DNA of 64,000 nucleotides from contig JAUTDP010000005.1 of assembly GCA_033439795.1 (NCBI GenBank), positions 1,641,001 to 1,705,000 on the forward strand. The letters are read 5' to 3'. Position 1 is the first letter of the stretch, and every line of letters starts with the position of its first letter. A program made the position numbers and the translations under genes. Positions 1 through 11,976 of the stretch are shown one piece after another. The DNA comes from Sordaria brevicollis. Lineage: Eukaryota; Ascomycota; Sordariomycetes; Sordariales; Sordariaceae. The notes beneath the pieces were generated by a model. The model did no database searches. It had not been told where the DNA came from and saw nothing but the letters and a program-made list of their open reading frames with translations.

Positions 1-590
1 AGGAGGACTTCATCAGGGAGATGCAGAAGTTGGACAAGAGCACGCGCAAGGAGATCGTGGATCAGTCCAACGCTCCGAGCGCTATCAAGAACCTCGCCAA
101 AGCGGACCTTGTGCCTAAGCAGCAGCATCAGCAACCGCAGCAGCAACCACAGCCTGTGCAACGCAGAGCGTCTCCTGCTGGGTCTGTCAAGTCCAACAAC
201 AGCAGGAGTAGCTCCACGAGACAAGGCCGTCCTGAGAAGTCGGGGGTGATGGCCGGAGGCAGCAACGTTGAGCCCAGCGAGTCGACATCGAGGTCAAGCT
301 CGAGGTCTCCTTCGCTCGTCATGGCTGAGGGAGAATCTTCTGCTCCCAGCAGAGATGTTCCAGAGACAGCGGCCGAGCGGAGACGTCGCCTAGCGGTGCT
401 TCAGAGCGTGGGAGATGAGGCGGAAGGTGAAAATGGCGAGACGCCAGCGGAAAGACGGCGCAGAGAGGCTGCCCTTGGTATGACCTCGGGCGCAGCGGAG
501 GACGAGGATAGCGAGGATGATGATACCCCCAGGATTCCGCCACCGAGGAGAGGGATCCGGTTCGCGGAGCCGACCAGGCGGGAGACATGA
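1..590 (+). CDS. 3' end of a protein gene, possible alkali cation/H+ antiporter C-terminal tail (partial)
   Basis: The reading frame is open from base 3 and ends at TGA 588-590, so the window starts inside this gene. About 195 residues are visible. They form a hydrophilic, disordered tail: a Gln-rich stretch, Ser/Arg-rich repeats, two copies of an AERRRR-type motif (one written PAERRRREAALG), an acidic run (EDEDSEDDDTP), then IPPPRRGIRFAEP at the end. From memory of the family, the closing PPPRRGIRFA-type motif with AERRRREAALG resembles the long cytosolic tail of fungal Nha1-type Na+/H+ antiporters. No membrane segment lies inside the window to confirm this. A tail of another membrane or scaffold protein is possible. 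The coding status is fairly sure, the identity is not. Confidence 0.5.
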   Translation, partial: EDFIREMQKLDKSTRKEIVDQSNAPSAIKNLAKADLVPKQQHQQPQQQPQPVQRRASPAGSVKSNNSRSSSTRQGRPEKSGVMAGGSNVEPSESTSRSSSRSPSLVMAEGESSAPSRDVPETAAERRRRLAVLQSVGDEAEGENGETPAERRRREAALGMTSGAAEDEDSEDDDTPRIPPPRRGIRFAEPTRRET

Positions 591-1352
591 TGAGTTTAAC
601 CGATTGACTGACTTGGTGATTAATATTTGGTATGAAGAGGGATTGGCATGAATGATAGGGTTACATATATGTTGTCTATGGGCGAATAAAAGCAAAGACG
701 TAATGAAGATGGGAGGCGGTTTGTTCTGTTGTTTCGATGATGTTCAATTTTCTGTATAGATATTTTGAGCGAGGACTGTACATGAAGCGTCGGAAATATC
801 AAGATGGCATTGACAATGTTGATTAAGTTGATTGGCATGTTTTGTTGCTTAATGTGAGGTCCATGTTGAAGTTGAGGTCTATCCCGTTGGCATGGGATGA
901 CATTACCTCCGCCTTCATAACTGCAGTGGTGAAAAATGGGGGAAGTTGGAGAATCTGGGGAAGTACATGTACCTGAGCCGCTTAATCCTCGGTCCCGTGA
1001 CTGCGCCATGCCTGATGTAGTCTAGCGTCCGATAAGAAAACTCGTCATGGTCGGTGCTTGCGAACTTCAAGCAACTCGAGGTCCATGGAACTTTTTGAGT
1101 CTCCAGCTCACTGTCCACTGCCCAGCAGAAGTTGTCCGTCGAAGTCAAAAGCAGGTTGTGTTGCCCAACGCGCGGTGGCTGTATCCACTTATCCGATTTC
1201 TCCGATATCCCAATTGCAACAAAACATCCACAAACCCGATAACATCACTCTCGAGTCCATACCTGTCGGATCCAACTAAAAGTCACCACCGCCACCAACG
1301 ACCGTTCTTCTTACACCACATCCCACCACCACCACTACCCACATAATTCAAA
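591..1352. other. Intergenic region, 3' flank of the first gene and tom22 promoter/leader
   Basis: No gene is supported here. The last 100 bases before the tom22 start are C- and CA-rich with repeated CCACC, typical of a fungal leader. Short overlapping open frames on both strands have no splice or family support. Confidence 0.6.
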
Positions 1353-2279
1353 ATGGTCCAGCTTACCGAGGTCGAGGACGAGCACTTCACCCAGCCGCAG
1401 GTCGGCCCTGAGGAGGATGACGAGGATTTCACTGACACTGGTGAGTGAACCACTACTCTTACTGTTTCGGGGACAATACGCAACGACGAGGGTCTCTGGC
1501 TGGAGGGCTTATACGACTGCGTCATTGTCGCCGTCGCCCACTATCACCGACATTGCGTAGCTGTTCATTCTCCCATACCGCTACGATGCCAACTATAAAC
1601 GACGACAACCTACCATACACAATCGTCGGCCAACATCTATCTGTATACCTACACATCCACACATACGCGCCTTGATCTGTCAACATGCAACAACATACTA
1701 CGAGTTCTGTCGGCCCCAATAACAACCCATATGCCATACCACCCACTCTCCGAGCCAACTCAACCCCTCCTGCCCAGGAGGCCCTCTCGATACTCTGCGC
1801 CACCGTCACGACCCAGCTCTTTCTCCTCGAACACAGACAGGCAAACAACCAAACAAACAAACCGTTTCACTAACCACCACACCTTTCCTTAACCAACAGA
1901 CTCCGAGATCTCCGTCGACTCCGACTACGAAAGCCAAGAGACGCTCGCCGACCGCCTGCATGCTTTGCGCGACATGGTCAGCCCCACCACGCGCGGCTGG
2001 TTCTACCACAAGTACGAAACCACTACCAACTTTGTCAAGTCGACGCTCTCTTTTGCCGGCCGCGCCGCCTGGGCTGTGTCCGTCTCCGGTCTCCTGATCG
2101 GCGTCCCCTTCGCCATCGCCTTCGCCGAGGACCAGAACTACGCCGCCATGGAGCAGGAGGCCCGCATGCGCGAGCTCGGCTCCGACGTCCTCACTGCCGG
2201 TGGCGCTGAGGGCCAGGGCCAGACTGCCGAGAAGACGTTGGCTGCTATTGGCGGTGAGGGTGCCAGGCCTGCGCTCTAA
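1353..2279 (+). CDS. tom22: Mitochondrial import receptor subunit Tom22
   Basis: Two exons, 1353-1440 and 1900-2279, encode 155 residues. Tom22 is the central receptor and organiser of the TOM complex in the outer mitochondrial membrane, passing preproteins from Tom20/Tom70 to the Tom40 pore. The N-terminal cytosolic part is highly acidic (EVEDEHF, EEDDEDF, SDYESQE), followed by the conserved [17 protein letters not shown] segment, a single membrane anchor at about residues 85-105 and a short Gln/Glu-containing intermembrane-space tail. Length matches fungal Tom22 (about 150-155). The intron starts GTGAGT and ends CAACAG, phase 1, splitting the Asp codon of TD-SEIS. At 459 bases it is unusually long for such a small gene. 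The start ATG is the first in frame and follows an AAA context. Confidence 0.95.
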
Positions 2280-4508
2280 GGGAGTTGGTCGTGGACTGAA
2301 GGAAAACAAAAAGAAGTGATGAGAGAGGAAGAGGGGTGAGAGGGGGTTATGTTGAGGAGGGATGGGGTTGGGATCATGGCCGGAACGGGGCCGTGACGTG
2401 ACATTGGACCCCCGCAATTTATACGATTGGGAGCAGCCTGGAAAGAGCCCTTACGAGAGCCTAGAGTTCGCTCGGGGGAGGTCCTTGGCCAAAGACACCA
2501 AATCCACCTCTGATCAAGCGCAAACCCGGTCAACAAACGCCAAACAGAATCCATCGCTTAGGGCAAAGGGGCGAGGAAATAGGACTACCATTCATCCCTC
2601 AAGTCCAGCGGTCCGCAATGGCCACTCCTCACATATACCGAAATTCCACTCACTTCTCCCGGCCCAGAATCATCACCTCCGCACCACAAGCTGTATTATT
2701 ATCTGGAACCCTGATTGGGTAAAAGTTTGGGTTTTGTTATGCTACCATGCATCTTGTTCGTTGTAATGGTATTTCTTTTTTGGAAGCGGGCTCATGGATA
2801 TATGGGATTCCGAAAAAAGAGGAGAAGAAGCGAGATGAATAGAGAGGAAATTGTAGGATTGGTTGATGATGAATGATGAACAGACCCATATCCGCTTATT
2901 GTACACAATCGAAGAGAGTTATGATGATTACCGATATTTCGTAGAGATGCGTCTGAAAGATGAAGAGCATCGCCCAATTATATCATCACTAACAAACAGC
3001 TGACAGCTATAGACACAATGCACAAATTTATTCCGAGGGGCAGAGGAGACTCGGTATTAATCATACGTGTTTGTAATGTACATTCGAAACAGAAACATGG
3101 TACCAACTCGGACCACCGGACCAAGCAACCTCGTTTTAACTGGCACTTTTGCAGGAGATCGCAGAGTGTTGATAACGAGACGGGTGCCTATAAAGTATTC
3201 ATGATCAATATAGAAAAAGTAAATATGGCAAAACAATCTCGTTCCCGTGATATGTTTGACAACAACATTCTGAAGTGTCTGTCTAAACCTCCAACAACGA
3301 CAAAAATCCATAACATACAAGAGTAGGCTCGAAAACAGACAACAACCATAACGTACTTGCTGTGATCTCCCACAAACTAGCACAGGTCACACTCATGCCA
3401 TACTGGTCAACCTCCCATATTCCATACCCTTATCACAACTTCTCCAAGAAGTCAAATGCGGCTCCCACCACCCACCGGTTGCGCAGGTAAATTTGGGAAA
3501 AATATACCCCTGGAAACCCTCAATTCCATGGGTATACGAGCTTCGTTTCTGCGCATATTTCCTTGTTCTCCGTTGGTACAAAATGGTAATGACAGCCACT
3601 CACACATCCTATCGACGCTGTTAAAGAGCCGCGTCAGGTTGCACGGGTACTATGGCGGGCAGTACTGTACTGGATGTGTCGAAGTTACCGGTCCGATCTA
3701 GTCCGGTACCCGCCACCTTCGTTTTTGGGGAGGAGTTAGTTTTCTTCCTAGTTTATGAAGCTGTTTATGCTGGTCTACTGGATACGGTGACGAACACCTT
3801 GCTCGGGACACGCAAAAAAAGCGTCAAGGGGTGTAGTGACGTTGGTCTAGAGCTGTACACATTTTCAGCTTGCTAGTGCAAGCTGGACACTTATCACTTG
3901 CTTGATGGTACTTGGAATTTTCGTTAGTTGCCAGAGGTAACCCGTTATGGGAAGGCTACAGGCATCAGATATTTCAAGTTGAGTAAAACAATAAAGCATG
4001 TATTAGACTTATATGAGAGAGAAAATCTCGGACGCCCGGGAAGGGATGGGGGAATCTTGACTATGTATACAGACAGACAGATAGATAGATAGGTAGATAA
4101 AAGCTAAAGTAGGTAAGATTTGGAAGAAGATACAAACAAGGAAAAGGAAGAGGTTACAGTAAAAGCGAATGTGGTACACTAGTTTGTTTTGTGAGGGTTT
4201 ATGTGCAAGGTGTGGATGGCGGTATGTGAAATGGGTTAAGCTCCGCTGTTATTTGGTTTCCCGAACCTCGTGATACGGCTTTTCCTTTCAACCCATGCAT
4301 GCTGTCTATCCATGATAGCCTGTCCAACAACGTATAGAAGGTGTCGTGTGTGTGAAGAAGTATAAAGGAACAAATGGGGGTGTTAGTCGTCAGACCAAGT
4401 AGTTAAAGGGGGGGTTTCTTTGGCTTTGAAGAAGTTCAACGCTTTTATGATCTTCTGGGATCATTCTATTCTTTTCAATTGTTTCACTGTTAGAACAAAC
4501 AACAGTTC
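2280..4508. other. Convergent intergenic region between tom22 and the ADF-H gene
   Basis: About 2.2 kb lie between two 3' ends. I see no supported gene or RNA. It holds a short tetranucleotide tract (listed separately) and scattered short open frames on both strands that look like chance. Confidence 0.6.
4070..4099. repeat. Short CAGA/GATA tetranucleotide tract
   Basis: An imperfect tract of CAGA repeats passes directly into GATA repeats, about 30 bases. It lies in the 3' flank of the minus-strand ADF-H gene. It is an ordinary microsatellite. Confidence 0.8.
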
Positions 4509-7500
4509 TCATTGTCCAAAAGTGGTATGGGCTTTGTGAGCATCTTGGAGTGCTGTGTTTCAAGCTCTGTTAGTACAACAAATCCTCTACCGTGTCGAGT
4601 CACGAAAGTGTGTATGATGACGAAAACTTACTCTTCAAAACAGTGAGCTGGCCGGTCCTATCTCCACAAGCAATCTGCAACCCGCTGCCATCCTTGAAGT
4701 CAAGAACCACACTGTTAGGGAGCTCTTGCATCTCCATCTCCGGCTCGTAGGGCATCTTGAACTCGCTCATGTGGAATCGCTTGAGAGCCTGGGCTTGGAG
4801 CGAGGCCGAGACGTTTTGCGCAGGGCTCAGGATCAAAAAGCCGTGGCTGTCAAGGCACGCAGTCCGACGCTTCCAGAGCAGAGTGTCGGGAAACTGGACG
4901 TTCACGTCGCCCATAAACGAGACAATGGTTGGTGGCTGAGGCTGCGAGGCTGGCTGAGGTTGTTGCTGCTGCACATGCGGTTGGGGCGCTGGTGGTTGAG
5001 CTTGGCGAGGCTGAGGAGGCGTTCGGTGCTGCTGGGGAATGACTGTCCGTACTTCAGGCGGTGATACCGGATTCTTCCTGGCGGGTTGAACTTCGGCGAC
5101 ATCCTCCTCGACAAGAGTGGGCGAGATGTTGGGTGCACCGTTCTTGCGATTGGGAACGATGTTCGACAGGCGGCGCATGAAACGAGACGCACGGCTTCCG
5201 TCCTTCTTGCCGCTGGACGGGCTGAGGGTCGAATCAGCGTTCGAGTGGCTAGACCCAAGTCGTCTGTCATCCTCCCCGTGGTAAGGCGAGCCGTGCTCGA
5301 TCGACGACGCCTTGCTGCCAACACTATCGCGGCGAGACGACTTGAAGGACAAGGTGGACTGGCCCATAGACTGGCGGGACGGAGACCGAGGCGAAGCAAG
5401 ACCGGCGGGTAACTCATCGGATGATGGGCCCTTGCCAAGGCGGTCCTTCATGAATTCCTTAACGACCGCCATGGAAGAGCGCTTTGTGGAACTGGCATCG
5501 TCCTCCGCCGTTACACTCTCCTTCCTTGAGAAAGCACGCTGTTCCTCGGACTGGGACTGATACTCTGGCGCGGTTTGCGACGGGGCGGAACGATCACCGG
5601 ACTGCATATCTAACGGGGACTGCTTCAGTTCTAAGCGCACAAAATCCGCTGGGTCAGCCTTCTTCGAGTCTGGTGCTTTTGGGTAAGGCTGTTTGTATGG
5701 ATCTGTTCGGACCAGGCGGGCGGTCACTTGAACCGGTTCAGGCTTGCCCCTTGGCACGGCTCCCCCTTCAAACATGGAAAGTCGGTTTTGTACGGATCCG
5801 GACCTACCAATCTGCGACTGCGGATTTGCTGACGTCCTGGCTCCCGTTATCGATGATGCTCTGTCGGCGACGGATGGTGATCTCGAAGGTGTCTCGCGCA
5901 CGCTGGGTTTCCGAACTGCGAAGAAAGTAGTAGCAGGTCGCTCTTTCGGAGCGGGGTCCGGTGGTCCAGCAGGGGAACCGGACAAAGTCTGGAGTGCCTT
6001 GATTCGCTGCGAAATGCTTGAACCAATCTTGCCGCTTACTGGCCTTATGTCTTGCTGTCCCGTTTTCTGTAGGAACGTAGCACTGGTCGAGAGGGATCGA
6101 GATGTGCTAGCTTGGACATTCGCAGGCGATAGCAACGTGTTCCTAACCGGACTGGATACAGTCCTCGAGAATCGCGGTGCGGATGAACCACTCTCGATCA
6201 TCGAACTCCTTTTGTATGACACGTCACCGGGAGACAATGAGCCAGGTGACTTTGACACGGTGATCGGCTGCGCTTCTTGTACGGTTGCCGACTGCAACTC
6301 ATCCATAAGCCTGTCGTCATCCGAAAGGCTGACCATCGATAACCGCTTGTCCTTGTCCACCCCATCGTATCCTGGTCGAAGAGGCTCAAATGCAGACTTT
6401 GGCCTTGCTCGGGGAGTCTCGACAGCCAATGATTCCCGCCTCTCTGGAGCCTCCGATTGCCCTTCCTGGGAAGACACGTTCACCTCGGGCACGTCACCCT
6501 GCGCTGGTGTGATAATTTCTGGAACTTCCTGGTTAGGCTCATCGCCTTGCTTGCTGTCCTGGGTCGAAAACTTGGAGGTCGGCGCCCGAAGTTCAGAAGA
6601 CGGTGATCCGTGGTCCACGGCATTTGTTGTGGCTGCAGTAGAATCGTCGAGTTCGGGGGTGGTTCCTGCTTTCGCTTCTGCGGAAATCGCTGCTTGGTTG
6701 TCTGCATCTCCCTCTGCATTTCGTTGCGCATCATTTGCTCCCGAGGACTTGGATATCGGTAAAGCCGGGGCCAAAGCTGCACCTGGTTCCTCCCCTGCCG
6801 CAGCACTTTCCACAACAGTTTCAGGCGTTCCGGTCGTTTCTTTTTGGCTGGTGTTGTCGGGTTGTAAATCTGCATTGGTATGCGCCGCTAGCTCCTCCTC
6901 CTCCTTTTCGACATCCTTAACTGACTGCGCGGGAGGCGCATCAGTACGATCTTCTGCAGGTGCAGCTGCACTCATAGTTGCAGGCTGTTCAGGCAATGTT
7001 GGCGCGCATTCGAGGCTCTGGTCCTTGTCGGCGAGAACGGTTTCATCCGTAGATTCCGAGAGAGAAGAGGCTTGTGTAGATTCGCCCAAATCCGATGAGG
7101 TCGCAACAGTTGCTACGGGTGAGGTTGGGTGAGAATCCGTGCGCGTATCAACTGGCGAATGATCTCCGCCAGCGGCCTCCCTGTCCACTCCCGAGTCGCC
7201 CTGGGAAGTGGTTATTAAGGGGTTGCACAACGATTGGGCTTTGCCATCCGCGCGCCCCTGTTTAGCGCTCTCGAGGGCCGTCAGTGGTGTCGTGACGTCT
7301 TCTGAGGGGGGTTCTGCGAGCTGGAGCGAGTTAAGTGCAGAAGGCTCTTCGCCAGTAGCACCGTCAGTAGTAGGATTTGTTGGCGTAGAATTCGAACTCA
7401 TCATCTTTTTCTTCTTCCTCAGTTTCATTGCCTTCAGTAACCGTGCCTTTTCAGGTGTTATGGCGGTCTGCTTGGTTGGCGGCGGCGGGGCCAGTGTGGG

Positions 7501-8855
7501 GGTATCTAGCTTAATAGGGGATACCGGGGCCACCTCACCTTCCACTCCACCACTAGAAATAGGCCGAGCGGGTTCAGTTTCAGTGGCCTTGGCAGCAAGC
7601 AGGTCCGCTGTCGAGTCGGCCGCCAGGGATCTTTTTTCTGCATCTTCCTTGATTGTCGACGACTCTAGTGCTTCTTCATCCTGTTCTTCAGCTCGGCTCT
7701 TCTTCCTCAGGGCTTTGTGAACCTTGAGGCCTACGGGGATCGTCGAGACAGGCTTGTTCTCCCCAGTTCCAGATGTTCCTGTTCGCGGCCGCCCAACACT
7801 ATCCACCGAAGGTCTGGGTCCGAGCTTTACGCGCGGCTTGTAAGAGCCGTAGCTGTAATAATCGGTTTGGCGAGAGCGAGATGACTGCGATGACATGCGC
7901 CTCGCCGAGTCATCGATCGTGCTTGTGGGTGACGAGGGTCGCAAAACTCCAGCAAGAGAACGGGCGTCAGCGTCGTGTGTGGCGTCTGGGTTGCTGGCGA
8001 GGTCCGAGTCCTTCGAAACACCACTCGAGGGATCTTCCCGGTTCTGTCCTTCATCGTTCGCTACCGATTCCGCGTCCTTCCCCTTTCGTTCTTGTTCCTT
8101 TTCTTCGGCAGCCTCCTCCAACAATCGTTCCCGAAGCGAGTCCGTGATGGATGATGTGGAAGCGGTCGACGTGTGCAGCGAGCATGCGGCTGAAAGCTTC
8201 GTGTCCTTGAGCTCAGAGGCGGAGGTAATCGAGAACTCGGTATCGTAAGGTGAAAGGAATTCGCAAATGGCGTTGAAGTGAACAGTTACTCGAGCTATAG
8301 CACGATTGGCGGGCCAGGTAAGTCTTTCCTCTCTTCAAGCAACATTATAACATGGGCATCCCAGGGGCATGTGAAAGAGAGCACCACGAACCTTGAACCA
8401 GTCTCGAGCAACCCTCAGGCAGATATTTGAGGATCACATTGCGACGTCTATATCGCATATAGCCATACAATGGCGACTTGTCCTCATACTCGGCCATCGC
8501 ATTTCGTACCTCGACGATACCGCCAGTGCCCTGTCCCAATAACTCGAGCTCATCACGACTGGCGTATTTCAGAAGGAACCTGGGCCGGGCAGACACCGTG
8601 TTAGCAGATCGACGACGCTAGTCTGCGGCACAGAGGAAGAGAAACAAAACGACAAAGATAAGTTTAATAGGCGATGAAAGGCGGACGGGGTGTTTTGCCG
8701 GATGAAAAGAGGTTTGGCGCAATGCGACAGAGGAAAGCAGGAAGGAGGACAGAAGAAAATGAACACGAAAGTAGGACTTACCATCCTCCAGCTTCGCCAA
8801 GCGCAGCCTCGTGGGCTTCCTTGACTGCAGGATTGTCCAACCCATTCAACGACAT
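4509..8855 (-). CDS. Large ADF-H (cofilin-fold) domain protein, predicted actin-binding
   Basis: Four exons on the minus strand: 8855-8782, 8579-8392, 8294-4632 and 4552-4509, giving 1322 residues. Exon joins are forced by frame and by the continuous N-terminal domain MSLNGLDNPAVKEAHEAALG, W, FLLKYASRDELELLGQGTGG, YRRRNVILKYLPEGCSRLVQ, ARVTVHFNAICEFLSP. This is an ADF-H/coactosin-like fold (about residues 1-140), known in Abp1/drebrin-type proteins that bind F-actin. A roughly 1000-residue Ser/Pro/Glu-rich disordered middle follows, with many SPxR/RxxS sites and a Gln/Pro-rich stretch (HVQQQQPQPASQPQPP). The last 110 residues (VSFMGDVNVQFPDTLLWKRR onward) form a conserved globular domain that I cannot name. 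The third exon ends GAAGA|GTAAGT; the final exon codes TLQDAHKAHTTFGQ. The intron 2 donor GTTCGT is weak but required by frame. Confidence 0.85.
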
Positions 8856-11800
8856 ATCTGGGTATCTTGTGGCTTGGCCGTTGTCGCGCAGAAATCTTGT
8901 TGGCCAACGTTTCTCGTCACAACTGCAGGTCGGGATCGGTTGGGTAGTTTCTCGAATTCGAACGAGTGGGCGCCAGATGTTGTCGAGCAGATGCGGTTAT
9001 GCGAAGAGAGGGCGCACAAGCTCTGTGGTGTATACACAAGTGTGGCTTTGTGCACCTGAATGCTCCTGCAAATACGGGAGAGCGGCGGGCGGCAACGATG
9101 GAGCAGCGGTTTTAGATCTTCTAGATCACTTCAGGGGTGCTTGAACTGATCTACCTCTACGGACCTGACGCGTAGTAGGTATAGGTACGGTACGACAGAC
9201 GGATCCGGGCGCCGGGCTCGGGTGCGCGTGTGAATACGCGACGTAGGCAAAGGTTTGATTATGTGGTGTGGATGGGTCGTGCGGGCTTCGTTCCGGGTGT
9301 TCCTGGTTGAACCGAGCCTCCATTCATGAAGCAACCTTCCTCCTGCTCAAAAACGTTTGTTGTAGGGTCGTATGTCGCTCGGACGGTCGAGAAACGCGGG
9401 GAGCTGCCCTGTCTTTGGTGCTCAGGGCAGACGAAACATGAAACCGGGGTCGGTCGCGCGAGCGTTGCAGCCGATGTCAGGCTCAGGTGGTGGTCAGTGT
9501 GAGCTTGTGTGAGGCGTCCGGACAGGAAAGTATAATTCGTGGGTAGGTAGTATTCGCAAGGTTCGTTTCGGTTTGTTCCTGGTTGAGCGACGAGCTTCGT
9601 GGCTGTCTACTGGCTTGGAAGTAGTAAGTATTGAAAGCTTCGAAAGCAGACCAGGCCAGCCCAAGAAAGAATCGATCGCAAGTCGGATCCGACCGAGGTG
9701 GAGCTCGAATGACTGTCCAGGTAAAATGCAATGACGTTGAAACAACCTTTTCCCCTGTAGGTCTGTTCAAGAAGTCTAAAAATAATGATGCCAGTAATGA
9801 GGGTGAAGAAGTGAAGTAGTGAAGGTTAGAAATTGCAAATTAGCCTGTCTGTGGATAGAGTTGGGCACCCAGACGACCGAGCCAAAGAAGTAGCCAGAGC
9901 GGAAGAGAAGTTGTGCCAAACAGAAAAACCGAAAGTTTGCGCAGATTTGCGAGCCCTTCAGCTTTTGCGCGACAAAACTCTGGAGTCTTCGGAGCAACCG
10001 CAAAGTCTGAACAGATAGTTAAAACGAATGGGAAAAAGTCAATTGCGGGGAGGGTGGAATGTACCCAAACCCAGTAGCCGAAAAATTGAAAAGAATGGAT
10101 CTGAATAGACGCGATGCAAATGCGATGCGATTGCGACTGAAGTGAAAATGAATGACTGTGGGCAAGGTATCGAAATGCGCTTCTTCTCTGCTTTGGGTTT
10201 GTAAATTGTAAAGGGAGCAGCGCCGCGTGCCTGGACAGAGGTGCCTGGGGGGGAATTTCATCGTGAACTGGAACTTCCCTTCCCTTGGGCACATGTGGTC
10301 CCAGTCGTGGTGCCTGTGCAGTGTACTCAACGGACGGGTACCTGGCGACTACCGGCAACTAGCGTCCAGCGCCCGGGGAAGCCATGCCATGCAGCGTCGA
10401 AACATGGGATCCAATTCCACCGATGCAGGGTTCGCCAGGGTAGGCTCGTCTTATTAAAACACAGTGCGCCTGCTCGCGTTATCTCACTTCAAACTGAAGG
10501 TCAAGCTGCAGTCCACCCACCAGCCACTTCCCACGCGAGTTGCTGTGGAGGGGCATCTTGAGGCTCCGTATCTCTCCCCAGTCTCTGAATGGGCTCTTCT
10601 GACTTGTTCTCTTGAAGAGACTGGCTCCTCTTGGAAAGTGTGCCGAACGTGCTCTGGCGCCAACGTGAATGAGTGCCTGATATGAGCTCTTTATCCAATC
10701 GTATGCTCACTCCAGTTTAAGCTGGAGAGTGAACCGAGCAAGCTCACTCACACTGTATCTCAATTGTTCTAGCCCCCTTTTGGGACAACAGCCCCGCTCC
10801 CTCGTCCCGTCTGGCCGCCGCCGCGCCCTACAATCTGCATGAGGAAAAAGAAGGCTCTGAAGAACAAAAGAAGAAGGAAGATAGAAAATGAGCGACGAGG
10901 GTTCGGGACCCATTCATGCCAATGCCATGCCATGCCAATGTCATGCCCGGCGGCGACCTACCCTACTACTGTACCCAACTGCACGCAACAAAATTGAAGT
11001 GCTCTAGCATCTGCGCTTCCTTCTGCATATGAAACCCCTGAACCAAGTTACCATCCAGCTCGAGACGACGAACCTTTGTAACATCTTTGTTCTATTTTTC
11101 ACCTTCCGAATGTTTGGGTAAACCCATGAGAAGCCTATGCTGGCCTCAAGAAGCCTGGATGAAAAGTTTATCACGTCTTTATGGGAAATGAGTTCTTCAA
11201 CTCGTTATAGTTTTATTTTCTTCTTTTTCTTTCGAACAAACATGAATCTCATGAATCGGACATCACCTAGCGCACTCACGTCTCGGCCAACAGTCCTTCT
11301 AACCCACAACCATCGACAACCTCCGCGTTGATCGACGACGAGCAATTTATACTGACTATTTTGCTTTTCTTTCCGACGAGGTTTATTCCTTTTATGAATT
11401 TTTATCAGATTGACAATGTGAATGACACATAACGACTTTGTGACATGGGTCTTCAAAAGGTACCTGGAGCATCCGCAGAGAATCTGAAACACAGACAATC
11501 AACTCGTATGCATGCAGCCATTTGGCATGTCATCTGCTTCTGGAAAGGCAAAGTAGACGGTACTAATGTTTCCTGAGGCCTGGCAGGTCATAGCATGGGA
11601 TAGGCAATGTCACGAGGCAGTTACCTAAGGATGGAGTACTGACAATTTGAACGACCTAGATGGCGATGGAAAGGTAGAGACGACAAAAAAGATTCTCTTG
11701 GCATAATAGCACAAACAACTCATAAATGACTGGCTTGGTAAAACAACCCTTATTACTCCTGCTTCACTCCAAAGGATACGACTTTCTTATGCATCACCGT

Positions 11801-11976
11801 GTCCTCGGATGTCAAAATATAACATGAAGGCCAAGTCCGCACTCCAACTCTTCCATAATGTCTGTTGCCGTCCGTCAGGCCCAAGGCACCCCAAGATGAA
11901 GGTCGGATCATACCTAATACGGGCCCCGAGATCCCAGCTTGTGGCTAGGACCTGAGCTTGGTTGTCTCGGATGATC
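8856..11976. other. Intergenic region upstream of the ADF-H gene
   Basis: About 3.1 kb between two minus-strand genes. It should contain the ADF-H promoter and leader and the ptc1 3' flank. No open frame here shows splice support or a recognisable family. A run of CATGCC/CATGCCAATGC units near 10916-10948 is a small direct repeat. Confidence 0.55.

Noticed and set aside
1441..1899. Open frames within the tom22 intron on both strands
   Set aside because: The intron borders are strong, the flanking exons join into a complete Tom22, and the frames show no independent features.
2362..2766. A 134-codon + strand frame just after tom22
   Set aside because: It starts within the tom22 3' flank, has no recognisable content and is not conserved with any family I know.
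4726..8248. Long + strand frames opposite the ADF-H gene (up to 462 codons)
   Set aside because: They are antisense shadows of the Ser/Pro/Glu-rich minus-strand coding sequence.
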